The position numbers and the translations under genes are program-made. A DNA stretch of 64,000 nucleotides from Leptolyngbya sp. BL0902 (lineage in GTDB: Bacteria > Cyanobacteriota > Cyanobacteriia > Phormidesmidales > Phormidesmidaceae). Positions within the stretch are counted from its first letter, which is position 1. Every line of letters begins with the position of its first letter. The notes beneath the pieces were generated by a model. The model did not search any database, was not told the DNA's origin, and worked only from the letters and a program-made list of their open reading frames with translations. The DNA lies in NCBI RefSeq assembly GCF_016403105.1, contig NZ_CP046155.1, forward strand, positions 868,001 through 932,000, read 5' to 3'. Positions 35,334-45,400 of the stretch are shown one piece after another.

Positions 35334-36299
35334 CTAGCGAATCCGCACCGTCAAGGTGTAGCGGTCATTAGTGCCATAGGTGTGGACTCCCACGTAATAA
35401 ACGCCATCCATGGGCAGTTGAATCGCCACGGATCCTAGGGCCTCCCGCACCATCACGACCCCGGTGGGTGCATACACCGAGAAGTAGGACACATCATCCT
35501 CCGCACTCATGTCAATTTCCATGAGTTGCCCCGCCCTAGCCTGGAGTTCGTAGCTGTGGGCTTCGATTTCGGTGATGCTGGTGCTGAAGGTAGCGCGATC
35601 ACTGCCTCTAGGAAACTGCACCGGGATGGTCTCGAAATTGGTGACTTCTACGGGCACCACATCGCTGGCGGTGGGGCCACCCGTGAGATCGCTGGGCTGG
35701 AAGCGCATCACCTCAGATTCGGGAACGTTGCTGGGGGTTGGAGTGGTGCTTGGAGCAGCACTGGCGCTGGCGGTGGTGGAGCGACTGGGGGCGCTTGGAG
35801 CGGCGGCGGGGGTGGCAGCAGCGGCTTCGCTACTGGGGAAGCGACTATCCACGGTGGCACAATCTACCGCCTGGAAGGTATTCGTGCCATCGTTGAGGCG
35901 GCTACTGCTGACGTCCCAATCCCAAGGATCATCGCCTTTGTTAAGGCCATTCCACATATGCACCGTCAGGGTTTGCCCCTCCAGCACCGCGTTAAAGCTG
36001 TTCAAGCCCGGATCCTCTGGGCCACTCACCTCCGCCACAGAAATCATGCCCTCCACGGTTCCCATGGAGTCAACGGTCATTTTCACCACCTCCTGCATGG
36101 TTTCTCCGCCCACGGTGACATCTGCTGAGAAGCAGTGAGTACCTGCGCCTAGGGGGGCATCGCTGCTGGCCATGGCGGTGGGGGCGGTAGGCTCTGGGGT
36201 GACAGCAGAGGTCGTGGTGGAGGCGGCATCGCCACAGCCCAAGCTAAGCGCCGTGGCAGCGAGGCCAACGACGGCCCAAGGAGAACGGATTCTGATCAT
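35334..36299 (-). CDS. Secreted lipoprotein with pre-peptidase-like C-terminal domain
   Basis: 321 aa from ATG 36299. Signal peptide with lipobox LSLGC (Cys about 22), a Thr/Ser/Ala/Pro linker, a first domain with two Cys (HCFSADVTVGG to DCATVDSRF, about 50-150), a second low-complexity linker (about 155-200) and a C-terminal beta domain (GQLMEIDMSAEDDVSYFSVYAPTG to YYVGVHTYGTNDRYTLTVRI) like bacterial pre-peptidase or carbohydrate-binding beta sandwiches. Likely anchored in the outer or inner membrane. No enzyme motif. It follows cupS on the same strand but is separated by about 235 bases. Confidence 0.75.
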   Translation of the reverse strand: MIRIRSPWAVVGLAATALSLGCGDAASTTTSAVTPEPTAPTAMASSDAPLGAGTHCFSADVTVGGETMQEVVKMTVDSMGTVEGMISVAEVSGPEDPGLNSFNAVLEGQTLTVHMWNGLNKGDDPWDWDVSSSRLNDGTNTFQAVDCATVDSRFPSSEAAAATPAAAPSAPSRSTTASASAAPSTTPTPSNVPESEVMRFQPSDLTGGPTASDVVPVEVTNFETIPVQFPRGSDRATFSTSITEIEAHSYELQARAGQLMEIDMSAEDDVSYFSVYAPTGVVMVREALGSVAIQLPMDGVYYVGVHTYGTNDRYTLTVRIR

Positions 36300-36534
36300 G
36301 AAAAGCATCAAAGATTAAACAGCATCGAAGCTGTACGGAGAAGCGCGGATCCGACCTGGAATACCCATTTCCTTCAGAAACCACGCTGCCGCACAGTAGG
36401 CTCTACACCATGGTAGGAAGGAATTACGGAAAACCTTGCTCAAAGGGCGATAAAAATCCCCCGATCAGTCTGTCCGACTGCCGGGAGAGTGCTGGGGGTA
36501 ATGGAGCACTGTGGATCGCCTGTCGCTAAAGCCT

Positions 36535-36936
36535 TTACCCCATCAAAATCACGTTGTCCAGCACATGGATGATGCCGTTGTCGGCCCCAATGTCGGCGGC
36601 GAGGACGGTGGCATTTTTCACCTCAAAGCCCTCGGTGCCGTCGATAGGAATCGGTGCGCCCTCCAGGGATTCGACGGTGCCTAGTTTGATCAACTCGTCC
36701 TTGGTGTATTTGCCCGCAACCACATGGAACTTGAGGATACGGCCCAACTGGGGCGGATTTTGCACTAGGGTTTGCACGGTGCCGGGGGGCAGCTTGGCAA
36801 AGGCGGCATCGTTGGGCGCAAAGACGGTGAAGGGGCCGGGGCTTTGCAGGGCTTCCACCAGTCCGGCGGCTTGAACAGCGGCCACTAGGGTAGAAAACCC
36901 TTCGTTGTTCACGGCAATATCGACGATGGTAGGCAT
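36535..36936 (-). CDS. cupS: CupS-type fasciclin-domain subunit of CO2-uptake NDH-1MS
   Basis: 133 aa, a single fasciclin domain: [55 protein letters not shown] and [15 protein letters not shown]. It has no signal peptide, so it stays on the cytoplasmic side. Position directly after cupA (80 bases) is that of cupS, a small soluble subunit of the NDH-1MS complex bound to CupA. Fasciclin proteins of other kinds share this fold, so the operon context decides the call. Confidence 0.88.
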   Translation of the reverse strand: MPTIVDIAVNNEGFSTLVAAVQAAGLVEALQSPGPFTVFAPNDAAFAKLPPGTVQTLVQNPPQLGRILKFHVVAGKYTKDELIKLGTVESLEGAPIPIDGTEGFEVKNATVLAADIGADNGIIHVLDNVILMG

Positions 36937-37016
36937 AGGTGATGAAGGGGTGATGGGGTGGAGGGGGTGATGGGGTGAAGACCCAGGGCTCTCTAAGAAC
37001 CCTAAGATCTAGGCCA

Positions 37017-38312
37017 CTAACGATAGTCCTGCCGCTGGATGTCGCGTAGGCGGGCTTCGGGGCGCAGGAAGCGATCCATTTGGGCCTCGAAGAATTTGCG
37101 GTTGGCGGCGAGGTGGCGGGGGTTGGGGTCATCCAAAGGATAGAGCAATGCTGTCCGCAGGGCTTGGATCACCGCTGAGGTAACGTTATACATCGACCGC
37201 TGGAAGGTGATGCCGAGCTGAATTAGCATATCGTCTTCGCCCCGGCAGTGCTTTTCGTAGTACTCCAGCAGGTAGGGCGGCAGGAAGTGCAGCATATCCT
37301 GCATGAGCAATGTGGGCGGAATCCCGGCACTGCCCACGGGGAACACATCGGCGTAGAGGATGCCGTAGTGGAAATCGTTTTGATCCATCGGCACCTGGCC
37401 CGCCTGGGCATTGTAGGATTTGGTGCCCCGGAAGGGAGCGGTGCGGTAGAAGACAGCCTCCACGTAGGGCAGGGCTGCTTCATAGAGCCAGGTAAATCCG
37501 CAGGATTTGGGAATCAGTTCAAAGCATTCATCGCCAATGTAAACATGGTGGTAAATGGGCCGACCTGCGACGGCAAAAATACCGTTGGTAATGAAATCCA
37601 TGGCATCGGGTACGCCCTTAAAGCCACCCTCATCAAAGATGTCCGACATTTCAAAAAATACCGGAGCCATCACTTCCCAAAACAAGCCCAGGTTGGAATA
37701 GTAGGACAGTTCCCGACATTTTTCGTAGAACATCTCTGGGAACAGCTTGTGCAGCCCCAGCATCACCGGATTGCCCTTGAAATAGGCTTTAATCGCCCGA
37801 TCACAGGCGGTTTTGTATTCATCGGTATAAAGGTAATCGTTAAACCGTCCGCCCATATCCTGGTGCCACAGCATCGCCGTCATACAGGCTTCGGCAAACT
37901 CCATATTTACCCGGTCATGCCAGAGGTGATGGAACAACTTGGGCAGCTTGCGCTTCATTTCGCCCTGTTCCATAAACTCCAGCAGTTCAGGATGGGCGGT
38001 GGCTTCCCCTCGCCAAATGCGGAGATCGGCGGTGTTCCCAGCGTAGTGATTATGGAGATCCAAATATTCCTGGGGCAGGAAGTATTTAAAGGCAGGAACC
38101 GGGTTCAAAAATACCCGCTCGGCAATGTAGAGCAGATCGCGCCAGTAGAAATCCATCGGCACCGCATAGGCTTTATAGATGCCGATGATTTGCATCAAGT
38201 TTTCCGGCGTATCCGGCAGCATCGAACCACCTGCTTCCAGGCGATGAATCACATCGGCGTGGGGATGGGTGGAGGGAGGAATGAGGGTTGGGGTTTCGGT
38301 GAGGGTGGGCAT
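37017..38312 (-). CDS. cupA: CO2 hydration protein CupA/ChpY
   Basis: 431 aa, soluble. It belongs to the ChpXY family, which turns CO2 into bicarbonate when attached to specialised NDH-1 complexes. Typical stretches are IGIYKAYAVPMDFYWRDLLYIAERVF, KLFHHLWHDRVNMEFAE and YHHVYIGDECFEL. Metal ligands have been proposed in this family (His and Arg/Cys residues), and candidate His are kept. ndhD3 lies 39 bases upstream and cupS 80 bases downstream, so this is the inducible high-affinity form rather than CupB. Confidence 0.93.
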   Translation of the reverse strand: MPTLTETPTLIPPSTHPHADVIHRLEAGGSMLPDTPENLMQIIGIYKAYAVPMDFYWRDLLYIAERVFLNPVPAFKYFLPQEYLDLHNHYAGNTADLRIWRGEATAHPELLEFMEQGEMKRKLPKLFHHLWHDRVNMEFAEACMTAMLWHQDMGGRFNDYLYTDEYKTACDRAIKAYFKGNPVMLGLHKLFPEMFYEKCRELSYYSNLGLFWEVMAPVFFEMSDIFDEGGFKGVPDAMDFITNGIFAVAGRPIYHHVYIGDECFELIPKSCGFTWLYEAALPYVEAVFYRTAPFRGTKSYNAQAGQVPMDQNDFHYGILYADVFPVGSAGIPPTLLMQDMLHFLPPYLLEYYEKHCRGEDDMLIQLGITFQRSMYNVTSAVIQALRTALLYPLDDPNPRHLAANRKFFEAQMDRFLRPEARLRDIQRQDYR

Positions 38313-38351
38313 AGGTAGGTAGGGAATGGGGAGTGGGGAGCAGGGTGCGTA

Positions 38352-39938
38352 CTACGGGAGGGTAGTGGGGATGGTAGCGACGGGGAAGGGAATGGCCTCG
38401 GCGGTAGCCGTATCCGCTGGGGTTAGATCTATCGGTAGTTGTTCGATCACCTCGTCGGCAACGACTTCGGTTAGCACCATCGGTAGGTTGGCGACCATGG
38501 CGGTGGCGGTGGGTTCGCCCCATTTCACCAGCCAGTTGGGTTGGATGCCGAGGAAGAGGATCAACCCAGCCAGGACGTAGGCGGGTAGTTTCTCGGAGAA
38601 AGTGACTTTGGGGAAGTAGGCGATGGCGTTATCGAGCTTGCCGAAGCAGGTGCGGTTCAGCAAAATCACGAAGTACACCGCCGTTAGGCCTGTGCCCACC
38701 ACCCCCAGCAGGGTTTGGATGGGGTAGACCGCATAGCTGCCCTGGAAAACTAGAAATTCCGTCACAAAGCCCACCAGGCCGGGGATTCCAGCGCTGGCCA
38801 TGCCACCGAGGACGAGCAGGGCACTAACCATCGGCAGACCACGCACGGGGTTCATCAGGCCGTTGAGAACATCCAGCTCACGGGTGCCGACTTTGGTTTC
38901 AATCACCCCGACCAGGTGGAAGAGGATGGCCAAAATCAACCCGTGGGAGACCATTTGGCTAACGGCTCCGGTGAGGGCCAAGTCCGTCATGGCGGCACCG
39001 CCCAGCAGCACGTAGCCCATGTGGCCGATGGAGCTATAGGCCACCATGCGCTTGATGTCCTTTTGGGCGATGGCCGTCACGGCACCATACATCAGGCTCA
39101 CTGCTGCCCACACCGCCAGGTAGGGAGACAGTTCCGCCCAAGCATCAGGGAACAGCCCCAGGCCGAAGCGAAACAGGCCGTAGGTGCCCAGCTTGGCCAA
39201 CACGCCCCCCAGCATCATCGCCACCGGGGTACTGGCGGAAACGTAGGTATCGGGCAACCAGGTGTGGAAGGGCACCAGGGGAATTTTGATGCCAAAGGCC
39301 ACCAGCAGCAGGCTCAGCAGGATAATCTGCCAAGACATCGGTAGGCCATGGCCCATCACCGCCTGGTAGGTGAAATCTTCGGCACCGCTGAGCCACACCA
39401 CGCCCAGGAATCCCGCCAGCATCAGCGCCCCAGAGAGGGCCGTATAGAGCAGAAACTTGGTGGCGGCGTAGCTTTTTTGGCCCCCGCCCCAGATGGCAAT
39501 CAGCAGGTACAGGGGCACCAGTTCAATTTCGTAGAGCAGGAAGAACAGCAGCAGGTTATCCGCCAAAAACGCCCCCGCCACCCCGCTACTCACCAGCAGC
39601 AGCAGACTATAGAACAACCGAGGCCGCTCGATTTGGGGCGAACTGCTCCAGATGGCAATCCAGGTGATCAGGCTGTTGAGGGCCACCATCAACAACGACA
39701 GACCATCGAGGCTGAGTTCGTAGTTCAACCCCAGGAAGGGCAACCAGGGCAAAAATTCGTGGAACTGAAAGCCGCCAAAGGACAGATCAAACTGCGTAAA
39801 CAGCCACAGCGTCCACAGCAGCGCCGCCCCCGACACCACCAAGGCCCCCTGGCGCGACCGCTGGCTAGACAGCCCCGGCCAGCAGCCAATGGCCACCGCA
39901 CCAATTAACGGAATGAGCAGAAGAGGAGTGAGCAACAT
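38352..39938 (-). CDS. ndhD3: NDH-1 subunit 4, CO2-uptake form (NdhD3)
   Basis: 528 aa from ATG 39938; the frame is open further upstream into the repeat. About 14 membrane helices with LLYEIELVPLYLLIAIWGGG, VPFHTWLPDTYVSAST, LAKLGTYGLFRFGLG and MVAYSSIGHMGYVLLGG. The channel loop HTWLPD-TYVSAS differs from the HSEAP of the other NdhD in this window, as expected for the D3/D4 group. Forms the distal proton channel of NDH-1MS together with NdhF3 and CupA. Confidence 0.92.
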   Translation of the reverse strand: MLLTPLLLIPLIGAVAIGCWPGLSSQRSRQGALVVSGAALLWTLWLFTQFDLSFGGFQFHEFLPWLPFLGLNYELSLDGLSLLMVALNSLITWIAIWSSSPQIERPRLFYSLLLLVSSGVAGAFLADNLLLFFLLYEIELVPLYLLIAIWGGGQKSYAATKFLLYTALSGALMLAGFLGVVWLSGAEDFTYQAVMGHGLPMSWQIILLSLLLVAFGIKIPLVPFHTWLPDTYVSASTPVAMMLGGVLAKLGTYGLFRFGLGLFPDAWAELSPYLAVWAAVSLMYGAVTAIAQKDIKRMVAYSSIGHMGYVLLGGAAMTDLALTGAVSQMVSHGLILAILFHLVGVIETKVGTRELDVLNGLMNPVRGLPMVSALLVLGGMASAGIPGLVGFVTEFLVFQGSYAVYPIQTLLGVVGTGLTAVYFVILLNRTCFGKLDNAIAYFPKVTFSEKLPAYVLAGLILFLGIQPNWLVKWGEPTATAMVANLPMVLTEVVADEVIEQLPIDLTPADTATAEAIPFPVATIPTTLP

Positions 39939-39976
39939 AGCGAAGTAACGGATAGGGATTTGTGATGGAGAAGGTT

Positions 39977-40131
39977 GGCCCTCACCCCCAGCCCCTCTCC
40001 CCAAGGGAGAGGGGAGCCGGAGGAATCAATAACGTTTGACTAAGCCGTACCAATTCCCTTTCAAAGTCCCTCTCCCTCTGGGAGAGGGATTTAGGGTGAG
40101 GGCTTCCGGGGATTTAGGGTGAGGGCTCCTA
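39977..40131. repeat. Palindromic repeat between ndhF3 and ndhD3
   Basis: Two hairpins in series: CCCTCACCCCCAGCCCCTCTCC... GGGAGAGGGGAGCCGG, then AAAGTCCCTCTCCC... GGGAGAGGGATTTAGGGTGAGGG, with the last 20 or so bases (GGATTTAGGGTGAGGGC) duplicated. Same family as copies at 57810, 57922 and 63609. It sits inside the operon. Confidence 0.85.
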
Positions 40132-40157
40132 GGACTTTCGGGTAAGCACAACTCGGC

Positions 40158-42026
40158 CTAAAACAGCGCCGTCAACGATGACCAGCCCAGCAGCACGCCG
40201 ATGACCGCCACACCCACGGCAATGGTGAGCACATAGAACTGAAGCCGTCCGCTGTTGCCGTATTTCAGGGTTTCGCCACCAAAGAGAGAGGCTAGACCAA
40301 TGGCGTTGACGAGGCCATCCACCACGTAGCGATCTAGCCAGTCCGTGGCCCGCGAGAGTAGATCAACCCCCAGCACAAAGGTGTTGCGGTAAATCTTGGG
40401 GGTATAGAAATCGTAGGCCAGCAGGTTTTGCAGGGGTTTTTTCACCAGCTTGGCGGGGCTTTCCAGCACCCGGTTGACGTAGAGCAATGTGCCCACTGCC
40501 GCGCCCAGAATGCTCGACCAGGTGAGCAACAGCGCCATATCTTGGCTGACCTCGGCCCAGTTGGGCAACAGGTTAAACTGCGCCATCACCAGGGGCAAAT
40601 GCAGGGTAAAGCCCGCCACCAGGGTCATGGGGATCACCATCAGCCAGATGGGTTCCGGGGCGCGGATGGTCATCTGTTGGGTGTTGCCTGCAAAGATGAG
40701 GCCCAGCATTCGGGCGAGACTGAAGGCCACCAGCCAGTTCACCATCAGCACAATCGCCACCAGCAGACCCCGTTGTTCCGCCCACAGGCCCGACACCAGG
40801 GACAACATCGCCCAGAATCCACCCAAGGGAGGCAGTGCCACCAAGCCAGCCGCCCCCGCCAGCATCGACATCGCCGTCACCGGACGCCGCCCCCACAGGC
40901 CGCCCATCTGGGTCAAATCCTGGGTGATGACGCTGAGGATAATCGACCCCGACCCCATCACCAGGGTCGCCATGCCGAGGGCGTAGATCAGGGCCAGCAG
41001 CAGGGCCGCGTTGGGCAGGTGGGCACCCACCGCAATGAACATCAGGCCCATGTAGGCACTGCTGAGGTAGGACAGCACCCGCTTAATATCCACCTGGGCG
41101 GCGGAAATTAGCGTGGCCCCAATGGCCGTTACGGTGCCCACTGCGATGGCAAAGGCGCTGGCGGTGGAGGACAGGGCAATCACGGGTTCCAGCTTCACCA
41201 GAATCCACACCCCGGTTGTGACAACGACCGCATTCCGCAGAATCGTGCTGGGCAGGGGGCCTTCCATGGCCTCATCCAGCCACAGGTGCAGGGGGAATTG
41301 GGCGCATTTACTCATGGGGCCAGCAATCAGGCCAATGCCGATCAGCGTCAGCAGCCCCGGTTCAATCCCGGTCGCCGTTTGTGCCCAGGCCGCCAGTTCC
41401 CGAAAGTCCCAGGTATGGGCCAGGGGATAGATGGCCAACACCCCCATCAGCAGCACCAGATCGCCCACGCGCTTGGTCAAAAAGGCATCCCGCGCCCCCG
41501 TCACCACTAGGGATTGGTTGTACCAAAAGCCCACTAGCAGGTAGGTACCGAGGGTGAGAATCTCCAGCAGCATGTAGGAAAACAGCAGGGAGTTACACAG
41601 CACCAGGGCACACAGCCCCGCCTCGAATAGGGCCATCATGGCGAAGAACCGTCCCCAGCCCCAGTCCATTTCTAAATAGCCCACCGCGTAGATTTGGGCC
41701 AGCAGGTTGAGGGTGGTAATCAATACACAGGCCCCCAGGGTAATGGCGTCCGCCTCTAAGGGAATGGTTAGATCCAGCCCCGCCACATTCAGCCAGGGGG
41801 CAAAGAAAAACTGGGGCGACGACTTGCCCCAAAAGGCCACAAACGCCAGCAGACTGTGGGTTAACGCTAGGGCCGTCATCACAATATTGATATAGCCCGC
41901 CGGACGTGGCCCGGTGCGGCGAATCATGGCGGGCGACCAGGGGATGGTCAATAGCGCCCCCATCAGGGGATAGAGCGGGATAAGCCAGCTCGTTTCGGCC
42001 AAGAGCGGTGTGAGGATGAGGGTCAT
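40158..42026 (-). CDS. ndhF3: NDH-1 subunit 5, CO2-uptake form (NdhF3)
   Basis: 622 aa from ATG 42026; a TTG at 42047 would add seven residues. About 15-16 hydrophobic segments, including AFLTKRVGDLVLLMG, KCAQFPLHLWLDEAMEGPLPST and VDIKRVLSYLSSAYMG, the antiporter-like core of NdhF. The long amphipathic C-terminal arm (ESPAKLVKKPLQNLLAYDFYTPKIY) is present. First gene of ndhF3-ndhD3-cupA-cupS, normally induced at low CO2. A 219-base gap with a palindromic repeat separates it from ndhD3. Confidence 0.92.
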   Translation of the reverse strand: MTLILTPLLAETSWLIPLYPLMGALLTIPWSPAMIRRTGPRPAGYINIVMTALALTHSLLAFVAFWGKSSPQFFFAPWLNVAGLDLTIPLEADAITLGACVLITTLNLLAQIYAVGYLEMDWGWGRFFAMMALFEAGLCALVLCNSLLFSYMLLEILTLGTYLLVGFWYNQSLVVTGARDAFLTKRVGDLVLLMGVLAIYPLAHTWDFRELAAWAQTATGIEPGLLTLIGIGLIAGPMSKCAQFPLHLWLDEAMEGPLPSTILRNAVVVTTGVWILVKLEPVIALSSTASAFAIAVGTVTAIGATLISAAQVDIKRVLSYLSSAYMGLMFIAVGAHLPNAALLLALIYALGMATLVMGSGSIILSVITQDLTQMGGLWGRRPVTAMSMLAGAAGLVALPPLGGFWAMLSLVSGLWAEQRGLLVAIVLMVNWLVAFSLARMLGLIFAGNTQQMTIRAPEPIWLMVIPMTLVAGFTLHLPLVMAQFNLLPNWAEVSQDMALLLTWSSILGAAVGTLLYVNRVLESPAKLVKKPLQNLLAYDFYTPKIYRNTFVLGVDLLSRATDWLDRYVVDGLVNAIGLASLFGGETLKYGNSGRLQFYVLTIAVGVAVIGVLLGWSSLTALF

Positions 42027-42447
42027 AGACGGACTACTCTCTGGCAACAGGACAGCACATGAATATCACCCCCTGGCCCTAGACTAGAACCTAAAGGGAT
42101 CCTAAAACGAATTGACTGTGTTCAATCGTTTTTTTGTTTCGATAGACTTAAAGCTATCTATCTTGGATAGAGTTTAACCAATGACTGCCCCAAAAAGGAA
42201 GGTGCTACTCGATTACTTATGCTTATTCATGCTATTTTCCGTAGTGCGGTTTCCTAAGCTAGGATAAGCTTCAGGTTTGCTCATCAAACCCTTGAAACTG
42301 AGTCATCCCGTAGACCAGATGGTGCGCTACAGGAGGCTAGCTGTTGGGGCTGGCCGAAATCAGGGATGAACCATTTTTTAAGGGATATTTCTACACTTAC
42401 CACGTCCTCCTTATCTATTGGGCCGATTGATCAGGCCCATTTAGCCG
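42027..42447. other. Divergent promoter region between ndhF3 and the cyclase gene
   Basis: About 420 bases, AT-rich in 42110-42240. It should contain the low-CO2-regulated promoter of ndhF3 and the promoter of the kinase-cyclase gene. A clear NdhR box of the TCAATG-N10-ATCAAT type was not found. The notable element is a set of GATAG/CTATC inverted repeats at 42141-42170. Confidence 0.5.
42141..42170. promoter_or_regulatory. GATAG/CTATC inverted-repeat cluster
   Basis: GATAG at 42141-42145 and CTATC at 42154-42158 form one inverted repeat (spacer 8); CTATC at 42158-42162 and GATAG at 42166-42170 form a second (spacer 3). Overlapping dyads like this are typical binding sites of dimeric regulators, for example LysR types, which control ndhF3 operons. 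Confidence 0.4.
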
Positions 42448-45400
42448 ATGGCAATACCGGGCTACGAAACCCATCAGGTTTTGCATTGCAGCGATGTATC
42501 TATCGTTGAGCGCGGTCTTTGGGATGGGCGACGGGTGGTGGTCAAGCGGTTGAACCGTCCCTATCCTCTGCCCCAGGATTTAGATCGCTATCGCCAGGAA
42601 CACGATCTTCTGAGCCGCCTGGATAGCGATTGGATCATCAAAAGCTATGCCCTGATGACCGAACACCACACCCTGGCCCTGGTGTTGGAGGACATGGGCG
42701 GGGATTCCCTGCGGCAGCACTATCCAGCACAACCCCTCGACCTGGACACCTTTTTGACCCTGGCCCTAGCCATTACCCAAGGGTTGGGGGATCTCCATCG
42801 GGCCAACATCATCCACAAGGACATCAACCCGGCCAACATTATTTTTAATCCCCAAACGGGCCAACTGCGCCTGATCGACTTTGGCCTATCGAGCCAAGTG
42901 CAGCAGGAGATCACCCTCCTGCAACATCCCAACACGCTAGAGGGCACCCTGGCCTACATTTCGCCGGAGCAAACGGGGCGAGTGAACCGTCTGATTGACT
43001 ACCGCAGCGATATTTACTCCCTAGGCGTCACCTTCTATGAGCTGTTGACGGGGAGCCTGCCCTTTAACTCAACGGATCCGATGACCCTGGTGCATGGCCA
43101 CCTGGCCAAGACGCCCCCCAACTTGGCGGATCAACGGCCCGACTTGCCAGCGGCCCTGGTGGCCCTGGTTAGTAAAATGATGGCCAAGGGCGCTGAGGAT
43201 CGCTATCAGAGCGCCTGGGGCATCCAAGCCGATCTGGAACGGCTCCAGCGGAAAATCCCGGATTTTGCGATTGCCCAGGATGATTACCCGGTGCAGTTTC
43301 GCTTGCCCCAGCGGCTGTATGGCCGGGAAGCGGATTTGAAGCGCTTGCTAGCCGGGTTTGAGGCCATGCGCCAGGGGGGGCACGGGCCGTTTGTGCTGGT
43401 GACGGGCTACGCGGGCATTGGCAAGTCTGCCCTGGTAGGGGAGCTGCATCGCCCTGTAACCGAGGCCCAGGGGTATTTTGCAGCGGGGAAGTTTGAGCAG
43501 TTTCAGCGGGTAACGCCCTACTCGGCGTGGATTAAGGCGTTGGGGGAACTGCTGCGGCAGGTGTTGGCCGAAAGCACAGAGCGGCTGGATCACCTGCGGG
43601 CCCAGCTTCTCGACGCCTTGGGCCACAATGGGCAGGTTTTGATTGAGGTGATTCCTGACCTAGGGCTGATCCTAGGGCCACAGCCTCCAGTGCCCACCCT
43701 GGCCCCCGCCGAGGCCCAAAACCGTTTTGAGAATCTGTTTCAGCGGTTTGTGCGGGTCTTTGCCCAGCCCGATCATCCTCTAGTGTTGTTTTTGGACGAT
43801 TGGCAATGGGCCGATAGTGCCAGTCTGCGGCTGTTGCGCCTGGTGTTGGGAGATTCGCAGTGTCAATCTCTGCTGCTGATTGGATCCTATCGCAGCAACG
43901 AGGTTGGCCCCACCCATCCCCTGATGCGCCTGCTGACCACCCTGGCCCAAGAGGGGCTGGTGCCCACCACTCTGGATCTGCAACCGCTGGGCCTGGGCCA
44001 CATTCGCCAACTGTTGCAGGATGCCCTTGCCAGCGATGGGCCTACGGTGCAGCCCCTAGCCGAACTGGTGCTGGCCAAAACCAACGGCAATCCCTTCTTT
44101 GTCAACGAGTTCATCAAAACCCTGGCCACCGATGGGCTGCTTCAGTTTGACCCCAGCCAACGGGGCTGGCGGTGGGATTTGGCCCAAATTCAGGCCCAAG
44201 ACATCACAGACAACGTCGTGGTGCTGATGACCGACAAGCTGAAAAAGCTGTCGGCGGCGGTGCAGTACTTGCTTTCCATCGCCGCCTGTATTGGGACGAC
44301 CTTCGAGGTGGAAACCCTCAGCCTCGTGGCCGATCAAGATCGGGAGGTGGTGCAAGTCGAACTCAGCCAAGCCACCCAAGCCGGGTTGATTTTGACCACA
44401 AAGCAGAGCCAGGAACTGCGTTTTCTCCATGATCGGGTGCAGCAGGCGGCCTACGAACTGGTGAGCCCCGACGAAAAGGCCGCGCTTCATTTACGCATCG
44501 GCCAACAGGGGCGAGGGCAGCTCACCAACCACCCAGAAAAGCTGTTTGATGTGGTGGATCACCTCAACCTAGGTCGGTCGCAGTTGCCAGAGTCGGAACA
44601 TCTGGACGTGGCCGAACTGAACCTGGAGGCCGGACGACGGGCCAAACAAGCCACCGCCTACCGTGCCGCCGCCCAGTACCTAGAGGCGGGCATTCGCCTC
44701 TGCCCAGCGTGTGACACTCCGGCGGAACTGCGCTTTGCTCTCCACCGCGAGCAGGCTGAGGTGCAATACCTGCTGGGCGAACTGGCGGCATCCCAACAGG
44801 CCATCGACGAACTGCTGCGCCAGGAATTGTCCCCCCTTCAGCGGGCCGATGTGTTCAATGTGCTGATCGTCCAAAACACCATCCAGACCAACTATCAGCA
44901 GGCCCTCGCCGCTGGTCAAGAGGCGCTGGCCGCCCTAGGCATTACCCTACCGCTGACGGATTTGGATCAGGCCTTTGCGGAGGAGTACGCCAAGCTGCAA
45001 GCCGCCCTGGGGGATCGGCCCCTGGCCTCCCTAGAGCACCTGCCCGCCATGACCAACGCTGAGCAGCGGTTTGCGGTGGAGCTGCTGTCTAACCTGGGGT
45101 CTGCGGCCTATCGCTATGACCGCAAAATTTGGCAGATCATCGTGGTTATGTCCATTAACCTGTTTTTGCGCCACGGTAACGGGCCCCAGTCCTGCTACGG
45201 CTACTCCAACTATGGCACCCTGCTGGGGTCGGTGCTGGGGGACTATCCGGCGGGCTACGAGTCGGCCCTGGTGTCCCTGGGGCTGGCGGAGCGCTATGGC
45301 AACCGCACCCAGGTTTCGCGGGCCTGCTTTATTCTCAGCAACTTTGTGCAGTCTTGGGTGCGCCCCGTGGCGGAGGCCGACGCCATCAACCAGGCCGGGG

